This document shows positions 12,698 to 25,100 of a stretch of 64,000 nt of DNA, in pieces. The notes below the pieces were generated by a model. The model was not told where the DNA came from. It did no database searches and saw nothing but the letters and a program-made list of their open reading frames with translations. How positions within the stretch are numbered: the stretch's first letter is position 1; each line of letters starts with the position of its first letter. The stretch spans positions 15,769,383-15,833,382 of the forward strand of contig NC_135252.1 in NCBI RefSeq assembly GCF_964204865.1, given 5' to 3'. The stretch comes from Styela clava (taxonomy: Eukaryota > Chordata > Ascidiacea > Stolidobranchia > Styelidae). Made by a program: the position numbers and the translations under genes.

Positions 12698-15600
12698 ATG
12701 ACTTGGACTGAAGTCCAAGCAAAGGCTGTTGTGCTGCTATATCTATATTCTGTATGTTTTGCAAATTCTCTGTCACGGGGACAGTCTCTCGTCATTGCAG
12801 AAAGTGACGAATTAGCGGTAAGGTTTTTCTTTTACTATTCAATGGCATTTTGAAATTTTTTTTATTATACCAGCAACGCTATATGTTGTCATCAAAAATT
12901 ATATATATTTATTTTTATTCCTGATTCCAGAGAGAGAAAAGACATGCATCGTCTTATCATGGACCTGATGAGCCCCATCACAGTTTGCACGTCACGAGTG
13001 TCGTCCAGTCAAGATTTGCGAGAGTAACGTTTGTGAATAAAATAGCGAACACTGAACGCTCAGCGAAAGAAGTTGTTTTTTCAGTAAGGCTTCCAGAAGC
13101 AGCCTTCATCACAGAATTCGACATGTAATTTTTTTTACAATATCACGGAGTTTTATAACTTAGTGTTACTTAATGTTTTCACACTTTTTTCTTGTTTGTT
13201 AACCTCACACAGGATTGTTGGCGGTGTGAAATTTGTCGGGAAAATACGAGAGAAGAAAGAGGCAAAAGAACAGTACGATCGCGCCGTCGAAAAGGTGAGA
13301 TGTTTTCTATACTCTATTTGGGGATGGGAAACCTGAATTACTCTCGTGTTTTATTATTGAACATCGTCTACTCTATTAGTTAGAACTCATTTAATACCTG
13401 CGCCTCTTTCCAAAGACTCACACGAACGTAGGCCGCGAGCCGAGGCCCTGAAAAACGCCTAGAAAGTGAGTTTCGTAGCGCACATCAGGTAACTAACTAA
13501 AAATGATTTTAAAATGTTCCCTAAAAATTTAGTAACAAATATTGCCTTGTTCCCACTTCCAAAAGTTGCACGTTTTACGGAAAAGACGCTTTTACTACTA
13601 GAAATATGTGCAACGATCAATGTTCCCTCTAATTTTTTGTAGTATGTGTGCGCAGAAATTTTGGTGTGTGCGCACTTTTTTGGAAATGACTAATATTTGT
13701 GCAAAAACCAATGAAGAAATTTTGGCGTTCTAACCGGGTAATGAGTGGGCCAACAACAAACTTTCTCAACCTGCCAACCGAGAACATTATTACATTACAT
13801 CGAAATACGTCTGTGCGCAGTAAATCTATGCGTGTGCGCAGCCTCTGAAAGCTGTGTGCGCGCGCACACGTGCACACTTTAGAGGGAACACTGGCTACGA
13901 TCTGTCCTATATTCTCTACATTTTCGGCAATGAACAGTGACTTCTGCATGACGTAACAATTGCATCGAATCAGCTGTTAGCGAGCGGATGAATCTTAGTT
14001 ATTACTGCTCGATCTTGCGTTGAGTGGGGCAGCCTTTCCATAGCCCTGTTTAGTTATTATTAGTTAAGTTATGCTTAGACGTTGTTAAAAAGTATAAGTA
14101 AGTTACTAAACACTTGTACATCCTTACCACGGATATGGGCATGAGACGAGGCCTTGAAAAACGCCTAGAAAATGAGTTTCGTAGCGCACATCTGGTAACT
14201 AAATCAATTCTTTAGTTTTGTATGAGAATGAACATACTGAACGCATTACAGCTTGTTCCACAATCCTGATGCGAAATTCAATATAAGGTTCCCGGGAATT
14301 CAATAACCATAGGTTTACAACAACGCAGCATAAGAACTATGCAATTCAAGAGCCCTACAGCACACTAACACAATGTATTTCTGTAACGTCTTGCCTCACT
14401 AAAATCAGACTTCCTCAGTCAATCATAATTTATTAGGTAGATTACGAAAAATATGGCATACATGTAACCAACAACAAAAAATATTTTAATTGTGTGACAG
14501 GATTTGCGAAGGACCTCGAAAGGTCTTCAAGTATGGACACCAACAACGCTCATTCAGATTAGCGAATAAATTTTATGTAATAACCACAAGCAGTTTACAA
14601 CAAGAACAGCATAAGAAGTTGCATTCATTTTATAGAAGCTATCAAACGTATTTATTTTTAAGCAATGAAGTCACAAATTAACATCGTGAGCACAAAAAAC
14701 ACAAATAAATCAGTTATTTCTCACTTAGAAATTTACAGGAAAAGTCAAGAAAATTAAATGAATGTACAATATGTACATAACATAGTGAACAGAAATATTA
14801 CAATTAGTCTTTTTTTAGTTTATGTGGTTATGTATTTGAACAAAGGGAATATTATTTCTTGAAACAGGACTACGACACTAACGGATGTCCGAAAAAAAAA
14901 TAAATAGTATTTATTAAATCAACTTCAATATCTAATCCACTTTCTTCTGAATTGTTTCCGAAATCAACTATCTCGAAAATCGACTTTTCCTCTATAAGTG
15001 TACTGTGGTTTTTGGAGTCAATACAAAAACAAAAAACTGTGCAATATAGGTTGCTTTCGGCACACACGGCTTATATTACACGGCTTATATTATTTTGACT
15101 ATTGCCAACACTTGCAGTTTGCCAACTCAAGAACTGATTTGGGGGCTTGAAGTAGATCCATCAATTTAACCCGCAAAACACCCTTATCAAGAACACATCT
15201 ATGGCCGATAGGTGGGAGAATAATTGGCCTTGGTTCTAGGCAACAATGATGAAGTCCTGCCAGGTAATTTTCCATCAGCTTGCTTGCTTCTTGCCCCACA
15301 TGCTTCTTCAGTGAATCATTGTTGGGTGGATGAGTATAATCCATATGCCAGTGGTAAAAAGACGTGCCTGGTATCATTTACCTTCTTCATATCCTCTCCA
15401 TACAGTGAACAAACAAATTCCCCAGCTTTATTTATTAATGCCTCGTTAACCTCAAAAGATCTTCATATTTGAAAAAAAAAATGAATTGAAAAACTAAATG
15501 AAGTCTCCAACATCGGTTTGATGGGCAGTTCCAATTGCAGAAAAGCGAGAAAGTATTTCATTATGAATAGCCCATCTAAGCTGTTTGCAACTGTTATGAT

Positions 15601-18600
15601 TTTCATATACCTTTACGCTTCAAGACTTCTTGTTCGATCCATTTTATAGCACTGATAGCAGCAGGGATTAGAGCCTGCGTTAGGTTGAATTGGTGGAACA
15701 TTGACGTTTTCTTTTGTAGTGCAGTATCTAATATGAGGAAGAAAATCATATTTGGAATAGCATGAGTGTAAAAATACCACTAAATACTGACTAATACATA
15801 ATGCATTTTATCTGATGTACCCAATAAGCGTATACATGCTCATTGCATTACTAGAGTCCTGCAGTGTTTGCATACCGGTACTAGACTATATCTACACTGA
15901 ATTTCGATATATCACAATCTGAAATGCCCTATGGACTATATTTTAAAACATCAACTGTCTGTCTACAACTTGATTTCTCACCTCTCAATCGCTTCCAGTG
16001 CTACTTTTCTTTCCACTGCGGCATAACTCATCATTGCTTCCCAGGTTCTTGTCGACTCTATGAATTTAGATTTAGACCAACCGACATCAGTAAAATTGAT
16101 TGTTTTCCTCTCTTTCACACAACCGTGCATTACAGAAACAGCCATTAATTTATATTTCCAAATATGCCATGGCCTATATAGTAGTATAAGTCTGCTGAAT
16201 AGTCAAGAATTGTCATTAAATTAATCATAAACCTTTCATGCAAGTCAGAAAATATCGTTGTTTGTGGCATATTATTCTAGGTCTAGCCTTCCTTGGAGTT
16301 ATTGTACCTATTTAACAACGTCCTATGAGCCAGTGCTCACCTAAAACTGCTATTTAAGGTAAGGATATACAAGTGTTTAATATCCTACTCATACTTTTCT
16401 ACCACCTTCTTAGAATAACTCAATTGATAACAAGAGAGCTATGCTCAAATATATGGACACGTAGCGCCACCCAGTGGCAATAATTTTGATGACGTCATAG
16501 CGAAAAAAAAACTAATAGCATTCTGGAGAAAAATTTTATCTTCAACCACTGAAAATATCAAAGCAATTGGTCCAGTATTCGAAGAGAAAAGCGATTTTTT
16601 AAAAATGGAGACGGAGACAAATAACAACAATAACAATAACAACAAAATTTTGAAACGATCGTTATGGCCACTAAACGTGTCCAATAACTGAAAAAGACTG
16701 TGGAAAGGCTACTCAACGCAAAAGCGAGCAGTAGTACATCTGATATCCATCCGACCATGGGGGATCCACCTACAGCTGACCAATTTGATGGTTACGTCAT
16801 GCAGAATATCTGCGTTCATTGTCCCATGATACCGAAAAACAGAGAATATAGGACAGGTGGTAACACATATTTATTGTAGTAAAAACGTCTTTTCCGTAAA
16901 ACGTGCAACTTTTGGAAGTGGGAACAAGGCAATATTTGTTACTAAATTTCTAAGGAACATTTTAAAATCATTTTCAGGCAGTTACCTCATGTGCGCTACG
17001 AAACTGAAAGATAAATGGCCTCGGCTCGCGGCCTACATAAGCAGACTATTATTTCGTTTAAAACAATCTTTTTAAAATTATTTTGAGATCTAAATTTTTA
17101 TGTTCTTAGGACAAGACTGGATGAAAAATAGAAAAATTGTCTGCTTTGTATATTCAATCATCAAGTGTCTATTTTTAGGGTAACACTGCGGGTCTGGTTG
17201 TTGCGGATGTTCGGGAGACTCAGACCTTTGATGTTACTGCCAATGTGCCTGCTCAATCAAGTGTAGAATTTCATCTTGTTTATCAGCAACTATTGAAGCG
17301 GAGGCTAGGGCAATATGATCATACAATTATGGTGAACCTGAGAGAGGTAATTTCTAACGTTGAAATTAAGAAAAAACTCGAAGTTGAAAGTTAGCTATAT
17401 CACATCAATGGCAAAGGCCACAGCAATGAAGAGCAAGGCAGTATTGTGCAACACATAGATGAAAAAATTGCCGGTGTCTTTTGATTTTCAAAGCAGTCAC
17501 TCACCAGTTACTGGTAAACGTGGAGGGTGGAGTGGGATTGCTGTGAAAATACCCTCATTTGCTTATGTTTTGTGAGTTCGCGTGAACTTGTTTGCGCAAA
17601 TTTTCTTACAAAAAAACGAAAACAAACAAGATATATAAGTAAAAGCGTTCTGGGAGACACTTTCAACTTTAACCACCGAAAATATGGAAAGCAAATAGTT
17701 CAGTAGAAAAAAGTGAAAGACAAATGTCACAACATCAACATAATGAACAACAAATTATATAAACGATCCATGAGCTATTTTTATACATTGAATTATTGCT
17801 CACCAATCTATTTACTACATTTCAAATACGTCATTATACAACCGACCTGATTTAAGAGAAGTTCCTTTCACTAAGACTAGGGTGGAAATTATTTGTATAT
17901 ATAAAGATGGGGGTTTATGCGAGGTAGATGTTGAACATGGAGTAAGTTTTAAATACTCTCCCATTTTAGGTCATTGATCATTTTGTGATTGATATATTCA
18001 TAACGGAAAGATCCGGAATTACATCGATATCTACTACATATGCTGGTGAGGGTAGGGGAGCCAGAGACAAGGGTCTGAGAGGACGAGATTCAGACGGTAT
18101 ACTACAAGTCAATACTGATGTCAGAAGAAGCAAATACCAGGCTAAAGTCACGTTAGTATTTTTGTCAAATAATCATACTTAGAATGAGAAATACGACAAA
18201 TAATACCTAATGTTAGTTCAATGAGAAATAAGTGGGAACATAAGTCTATAAAGAGTTTTCATATGTCATACATACATCGTCAGATTTTCCTGTCTAAGCA
18301 GTCATTGTAACTATTTTAGATAACCAAACGTATGAAACGGACATATTGACAAACGTCTGAAAATACACATTGATTTGAAAAACAGTCGAGTACAACGATT
18401 TAAAACTGTTTGTACACAAGTTCTTATTATATTTTTTTCAATCTAGATTCAAGCCAACACCAACCGAAATGCGTCGTCTTATAACTTTACCTGAAGATGA
18501 ACAAAAATTTACTGTAAATTATGACGTTACTCGGGAAGATTTAGGTGGAGAAATTCAAACAAGAAACGGATACTTTGTTCATTTTTTTGCGCCAGAAGAT

Positions 18601-21600
18601 CTTCCAGTTTTACCCAAAAAAGTTGTTTTTGTGATTGATAGAAGTGGATCGATGTCCGGGAAAAAAATCTCGCAAACCAAAGATGCATTTGTATCGGTCA
18701 TAAAAGAACTCAAAGACTCCGACCAGTAAGAACAAAAATTTAACCATGTTTGTGGATTTCAAGATGACCTAAAATCGCGTAATTTTAATCAGACATAATA
18801 TATTACCTTATCTAGAATGTCGAACATGCGTTTAATGATAATATTCAGGAATTTTCATGGGGCAGGTTGGTATTGATCACACCAAACTGCGCAGGTGAAG
18901 ATGTGTAGACTGATTGACACTATATGTTATGGGAGTGATGAGTATTTTCAAGTAAAATTTCTACCAATCATAACTGTTTAGCAGGTATCAACGTTTTGAA
19001 CGGGAATGTTTTTACATTAATACTGCTGTATCATGTCATCGTCAATTCTAAATGGCTACTAGCACCTAACTGGCGCGGTACATTTTCACAGATTCAACAT
19101 TGTGTCATTCGCGAGCAGCCTAACTATATGGTCGGACACCGAGGCCGGTTTAGTTGACGTAACTAAAGCGAATCTAAATAACGCCATTGCACACGTAAAC
19201 GGTATTCGTGCTGCAGGAGGTGAGTATGAGCTCTCAGTCACGTGGCTTAACATATTGTTGCTTATGTATTACATGAACAATCTATGGTATTCAATCGCCT
19301 TTATTATTGTCAGGGACCGATATCAACAGTGCCTTAATAGCAGCTTCTGAATTACTCTCTGGAGTAACGATCGATGACAAAGTTTCAGCAATGATAATTC
19401 TTTTAACTGATGGTAATCCGACGTCGGGAATTACAAGAATATCTAGTATCCGAAAAAATATAAAAGAAAAAATTGCAGGACGATTTTCTCTGTTTTGTCT
19501 TGGATTTGGCGATGATTTGGATCATGACTTTTTAAAACGAATGGCAAATGAAAACGACGGAATAGCCAGGTATCAAAACTACATTAAATCTTTTCAACCT
19601 AACAAATAGATTTTACTTATTTATTCCTATTTTGCAGAAAAATTTATGAAGATTCCGACGCCGACTTACAATTGGAAGGATTTTTTCAAGAAGTTGCGAC
19701 ACCACTTTTGCTCAATGTCAAAATGACCTATTTAGGTGTGAACTTGGCAAACATCAGTCAAACAGATTTTAGCAAATTCTTCAGAGGATCTGAAGCTGTT
19801 GTTGTTGGAGCGATAGCCAATGGCGGTGAGTTGCAGTAACCGAGTCCAGTACGACGATGCAATTTTCTGAGAGGTTATCTGCTCTTTCTCGTTCATTTCT
19901 TGCATTATCTAGCGATATTTGCAGTTAATATTATTATTTTGGCATTTTTGTCTAGACACAATAAATATATATATAATTAATGCAATTATAGTTGATAATA
20001 AACATTTGTTAAAAATCATTCAGATGACAAAACGAAAGTTGTTGAATCAACGATCAAAGGAACATCTAAGGATGGTGAAGTAGAATATAATGTAAAAAGC
20101 AAAGAATTAGATAAAACATTTCAACACTGGCACAAAGAAACTGGCGCATTTGAAGATTTTATAGAACGTTTATGGGCGTATTTCACAATACGCGATCTTT
20201 TGGAAAAAAGAACTTTATCATCAAGTCGAGTGAGTTATTTTTGTTTCCACTCGTGTTCTTCACTCTTTTTGGCCATTTAAAATTCCATGCTCTCATTCTT
20301 TTCACCTACCTATACAGAGAGAAGTTTATCATATTACAAGTGAAGCATTACGCTTAGCTCTGAAATACAGTTTCGTGACTCCTCTCACATCGATGGTGGT
20401 TACATTACCTGAAGATGAAATAACAACAACCCCTGCTAGACGTGAGTATTGGGATATATTCACTTGCCTAAATGACTGAAATATTTTTCACCATTACACA
20501 ATAGCAGTTTATTGTGTGCTAGATTCAAATAATTTACATTTTCAAATTATTCAACGAAACAGAAGACATGGTTTCATATTTATACTAAAAAATTCAATTA
20601 ATTGATCCAATCCTATGGCAAAGTATGGCCATAGCAATCCTGTCGACGGTCTCCCTGAACTAGCCAAGTTGGTATAAGATGGGTGTTTCCGCCAAGTGGT
20701 TAATCAGAATTTTCTGAAAAGCTGCGATAGACGTGGCTAAATTCATTCATTAGTATATTTAAATGACAGGTAGTTTAATAATTGGATTAGAAATGATGGT
20801 GTTTAAAATATGTACAACAGTTTTTAGGCGGCACCTTGCAAAATCTCAAATAAGGCGTCAAAAATTTTTAAATGGTATGGAGAACATTTTTTGGGGCCAA
20901 AAGTGGGGGGGAAACATCTATTCGGTAAATCATTTATTTTATTTTTGTATATGGACGTGATTGAGGAAGGATTGTGAAAACTCTCTGAATGTAAAAATAA
21001 AATCAACTGATAATTACTTGTTTCAGCCACAATAATTCCAACAATACCTCCGTGTTATCATCGAGGTGTAGTCATTCCTCGACGACATTTGCTTCTACGA
21101 CCTCCTATATGGTGTCCCTATATCTTGTCAGCGGCAAGAGATAGCAGCTCGTCAGATAGTGGAAGGGACTCTTCCTCTACCAAAACCCTTTCCGGAAGAG
21201 TCATAGGTTTGTACTGTACTTTAATAATTTGCCTCGCATCAAGTAGTTTTTGATGCTAAAAAGACAAAGGTACGTTGCTACCTTCACTGGTTTTTGTGAA
21301 GTGATTCACTGGTGCTGTATTACCACAATTTGATAATGCGAACATGAATACGCTTCCTAACTCACGAGTTGACAGCAGAAATAGAGGTTCGCTACTATTT
21401 CAGGCCTTTTTAGCGAATGCGATTAGCTAAAATCTGCCCACTGTCTTTTTTGTCATCTGTCCCCTATTTTACAGGACAAGACAAAATTGTAGCGAGATGT
21501 CTAATTCTTTAGCCATTTCTTCACTATTATCAAGTTCTATCGCATCTTTACTGAATTTTCTCTAATTGGCAGGTGCTCGACCTTCAGGGGCCCGAAGACC

Positions 21601-22135
21601 AGGTAAAATTAATGAGTTTTTAATATATTTATCGAATTGATTATCTTGCTTTATTTGTTTATGACATGTACTTGTACCTACCAACCTGTCCGCATATTAT
21701 GGTTCTGTAGAACAAGAGCGTTATTATCGATTTATAACTTACAATAAACCTAACAATCCAAGACAGTATACGCGGTCAGACAATTATTCTTAGTAATTGT
21801 GATCGGAGCACACACTTATCTAGAAGCCACCGCAAATAATATTACTTTTGGTATTAGGCGTGAAAATCAAGATTCATTATAAAGATTAAGGCTACTAAAA
21901 TTTGTGCGGTCACTATCATCATTTTGTCAACCATTCTTACACTGATATCTGATATGTCCTTTTATTGTCAAATGTTCCCAGTTTACAGGACAAGGCAAAA
22001 ATGTAACGAGATGTCTAATTCTTTAGCTATTTTTTCACTTTTCCTCCGCATAATATTTATTTCTGCTGTTGTTTCTGTTGTAAATTTTCCACAGGAATGA
22101 GACCTAGTGCGACGCAACGTGGTTTACGTCGTAAG

Positions 22136-22167
<32 letters not shown>

Positions 22168-25100
22168 TATTATTTTAGTAAAATTACTATTGTCGAGAAA
22201 AATAAACTGGCTTCATTTACGGGGTAAAATGAAGTAGTAAAGTCCCGTTCTTTTTAGTTTTTCTTCTATAACATTCAATTTCAGTGTAAATTATTCACAG
22301 AGTCATTATTTAGATCTCATCCGAAACAACACCCAGTTGAGGACAAAATATATCCCATTGCTTTAATTAAGCCTTTCCCAGATTTTTTTCCTAATATTCA
22401 TTGTGTATGATTGGTCAAATCAAAATTCCGAGCCCCTAACACGAAGTTGAGAGGATACGGATGACCTAAAAGAACTACAACGCCTATATGTAAATGCACG
22501 AGATATTTCTGCTTTTCAAACCCCAATACCTATTATCTATGGCAAAAAGCCAGCAGTAATTCAATTTTAAATAAATGCTCTCAAAAATCTGATGTATAGA
22601 TGGCATTTCTAAAAGCAAACTTACTGTGGCTCACCACCAGCGATTTTTGGTGCGCGAAAATGGATTTTTCTTCGTAACTCATGGACCAATTGATTACATA
22701 CCGGTAGTTTTTATTTTGTCATGCTTTTGTCGCCGCCTACGTCACAACTGTCCCTTTGATTTTAGTGAACGCGATGATCAGCAACATTTCTGCGTGAGTC
22801 GCATTGGCATAGATTACCGGTGCTGCTATTAGGTATTAGACCTTCATAACCATATACGATCATTGCTCTCGAAGAGTTCTTATACAAGAATGCTCTTATA
22901 TAAGTACATATATGAACTTATTTCTGCTGTGGAAATATCAATAAAATATGTACTGTGGCAAAACCTGATGTACCTAACGTCAAGTAGGCCTGAAAGCTGT
23001 AAAACAATCTGATGGGCATTAATTACTCCGAGCAGACTTTTTGTGGTGTATTACAGACTTGCTGATACTGAAGTGAAAAACTTCGCACATTAAATACCAT
23101 GCGCACGCCTAACTTGTGCTACTGTTAAGAACAGAACAATCGACTCTAACAAGTAGCCTGCTCAAAACACTCTGAATGAAATGTTAAAACGTAATGCCAT
23201 ATTCCCGAATTAAGATCTGACTTTAATTGTCTTATGATATATATATGTATGTATTTCAGGAGGTTTCGGTGGAGGTTTCAGGAGGTTTCGGCAAGGTTTG
23301 TACTTAACCTTTTGTTAGTGGTGAAGAATTGGGTTGTAAGCAGTATATATGCGACTCAAAATTGTAATTGTTGATGTCGTAAAATTTAGGAACGCGACTT
23401 AACTAGTTCAAGTTATGACGTTCATAATTGAGTTTTATGCATTACTCTCTCCAGCTCTACCAAGACCCAGACAACCTGGTCAACCAGGACAACCTGGTAA
23501 ATCAGGACAACCTGGCCAATCAGGACAAGCTGGTCAATCAGGACAACTTGGTCAATCAGGTCAACCAGGAAAACCAACGACAGGTAAGATTGGTGGTAAT
23601 TATTATGATTAATCTGGCTGACTTTACAACTTCTTACGTTGATTTCAAGGAGGACTTTATACTATTACCAGTTAATGCGTTTGCTAACATACATCGTAAA
23701 ATGTTATGTTGCTAATAGTTATAACAACGTTTGGCCTTGCGAAAGAAATATTTGTTGCGGTCATGTAGTGTCGATGGTGACCGTACATTTGAACCCATGT
23801 ACATTTGAACCCATGCGTATATCCACGGGTTCAATCTATATGCGGGTGCTAAAACCCATGGGTTAGGGTTAGTATGGGTTTAACTATCCGTGAAACAAAA
23901 AAAATTCCATAGGTGCAATAGCATACAGGTGCAATTGTCATGGGTTCAAATGTACGTGGGTTCAAATGTAATGGAACCAGTGTCGATATATAGATATCAA
24001 GTTCTACCAAAACTTTACTGAATTCCCTCTCATTGACAGGTGTTCTACCTTCGCGCCCTTCACCAGATGCTACTTCCCGAGGACCAAGTAAAATTAATAA
24101 GTTATTGATATATTAATCGAATTGATTACCATGCTTTATTTAGTTATGACATGTACTTGCACATACCAATCTGTCCGCATATTGTTCTGTGGGACAAGAG
24201 CGTATATCAATTTATATCTCACAACAAACCTAACAATTCAAGGCAGTATAAGCGGTTAGGAAATGATTCCTAGTAATCGTGATCGGAGCACGCACTCATC
24301 CCTGAGCCACGCAATACTATTACTTTCGTGATCAGATGTGAAAATCAAAAATCGTTGTGAGAGTTATTGTAAAAATTAAGGCCACTAAAATTTTGTGCTA
24401 TCACGATTATAATTTTTCCAACCAAACTTTAAGCTTATATCTGATATCTTTTGACTGCGTATTAGGTCTATTTCTTTCTTACGATAATTTTTATCGTCGT
24501 TTGCAGACATAGGAATCTGGAATAAATGTAGTGGAAAACTCGACGACGAAAGCGGTACAATACAACTGCCGCATGACATTAGGAAGACTCCATTTCAATG
24601 TGAATGGAAGATTGAATTATCAGAAAATAATTGGATGGACTTAAAAGCGGAAACTCTTAACACTACTCAAAACCAAGTGAGTAAATAATGTGATCACTTC
24701 CTACTATTTCATTCGCTCAGGTTTATAGGTTAAAATTGCTAGATCTCAGAAATTGATTATAATCGGATGTCGCATTCAAGACGATTTAGTCATTTTTCAA
24801 AACACAATCTCTTTCACAGCCCAGGTCGAGTATGAGAAGAAAAATGCTTAACCAACTTATCGTTCCAGAAATTTGGACTTTAGTGAAGGAGAATGCCGTA
24901 ATCGACCGTCGAAAATCATTTGTTGACCGGTTATCAGTAACCCTCTTGCGCAGTGACTACGAAAATCATGTTTCTAACGCTTCACACAAAGCTGCAAGTG
25001 TCGAATCTTAGATCAGTACAGTCATTAGCCGAAATAATGTATACTTTTTCCAGCGGTTTTCATGAGCCACTGCATGCCAAACATAATTAAAACAAACAAA

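Larger units (their letters stand above)
12931..17346 (+). other. VIT-domain exons of copy 2, split by a 3.9-kb intron
   Basis: Exons 12931-13124, 13213-13294 and 17179-17346 encode the VIT domain. The intron 13295-17178 contains a hAT MITE, an inverted dispersed repeat, and the whole block 15054-17178 that is shared with window positions 1-2124. Copy 3 has the equivalent exons at 29520-30638, separated by introns of only 149-542 bp, so the large intron in copy 2 comes from insertion and duplication. Confidence 0.8.
15054..20510 (+). repeat. High-identity tandem block, downstream unit
   Basis: Partner of 1-5470. Beyond about 20510 the similarity to copy 1 continues but drops: exon pair 6253-6432/21027-21206 differs at roughly a dozen of 180 sites. 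The change is abrupt, just after the exon ending at 20441. Confidence 0.8.
21533..24505 (+). repeat. Intragenic duplication of a linker exon plus intron (copy 2)
   Basis: Exon 21573-21602 with about 390 bp of following intron (to about 21990) matches exon 24040-24087 with its following intron (to about 24500). Both have ACTGAATT before the acceptor, GTAAAATTAAT at the donor, then a shared TCGAATTGATTA and ACATGTACTTG. Copy 1 has this intron sequence once (8920-9330) without the exon. The duplication enlarged the linker by one module. Confidence 0.7.
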
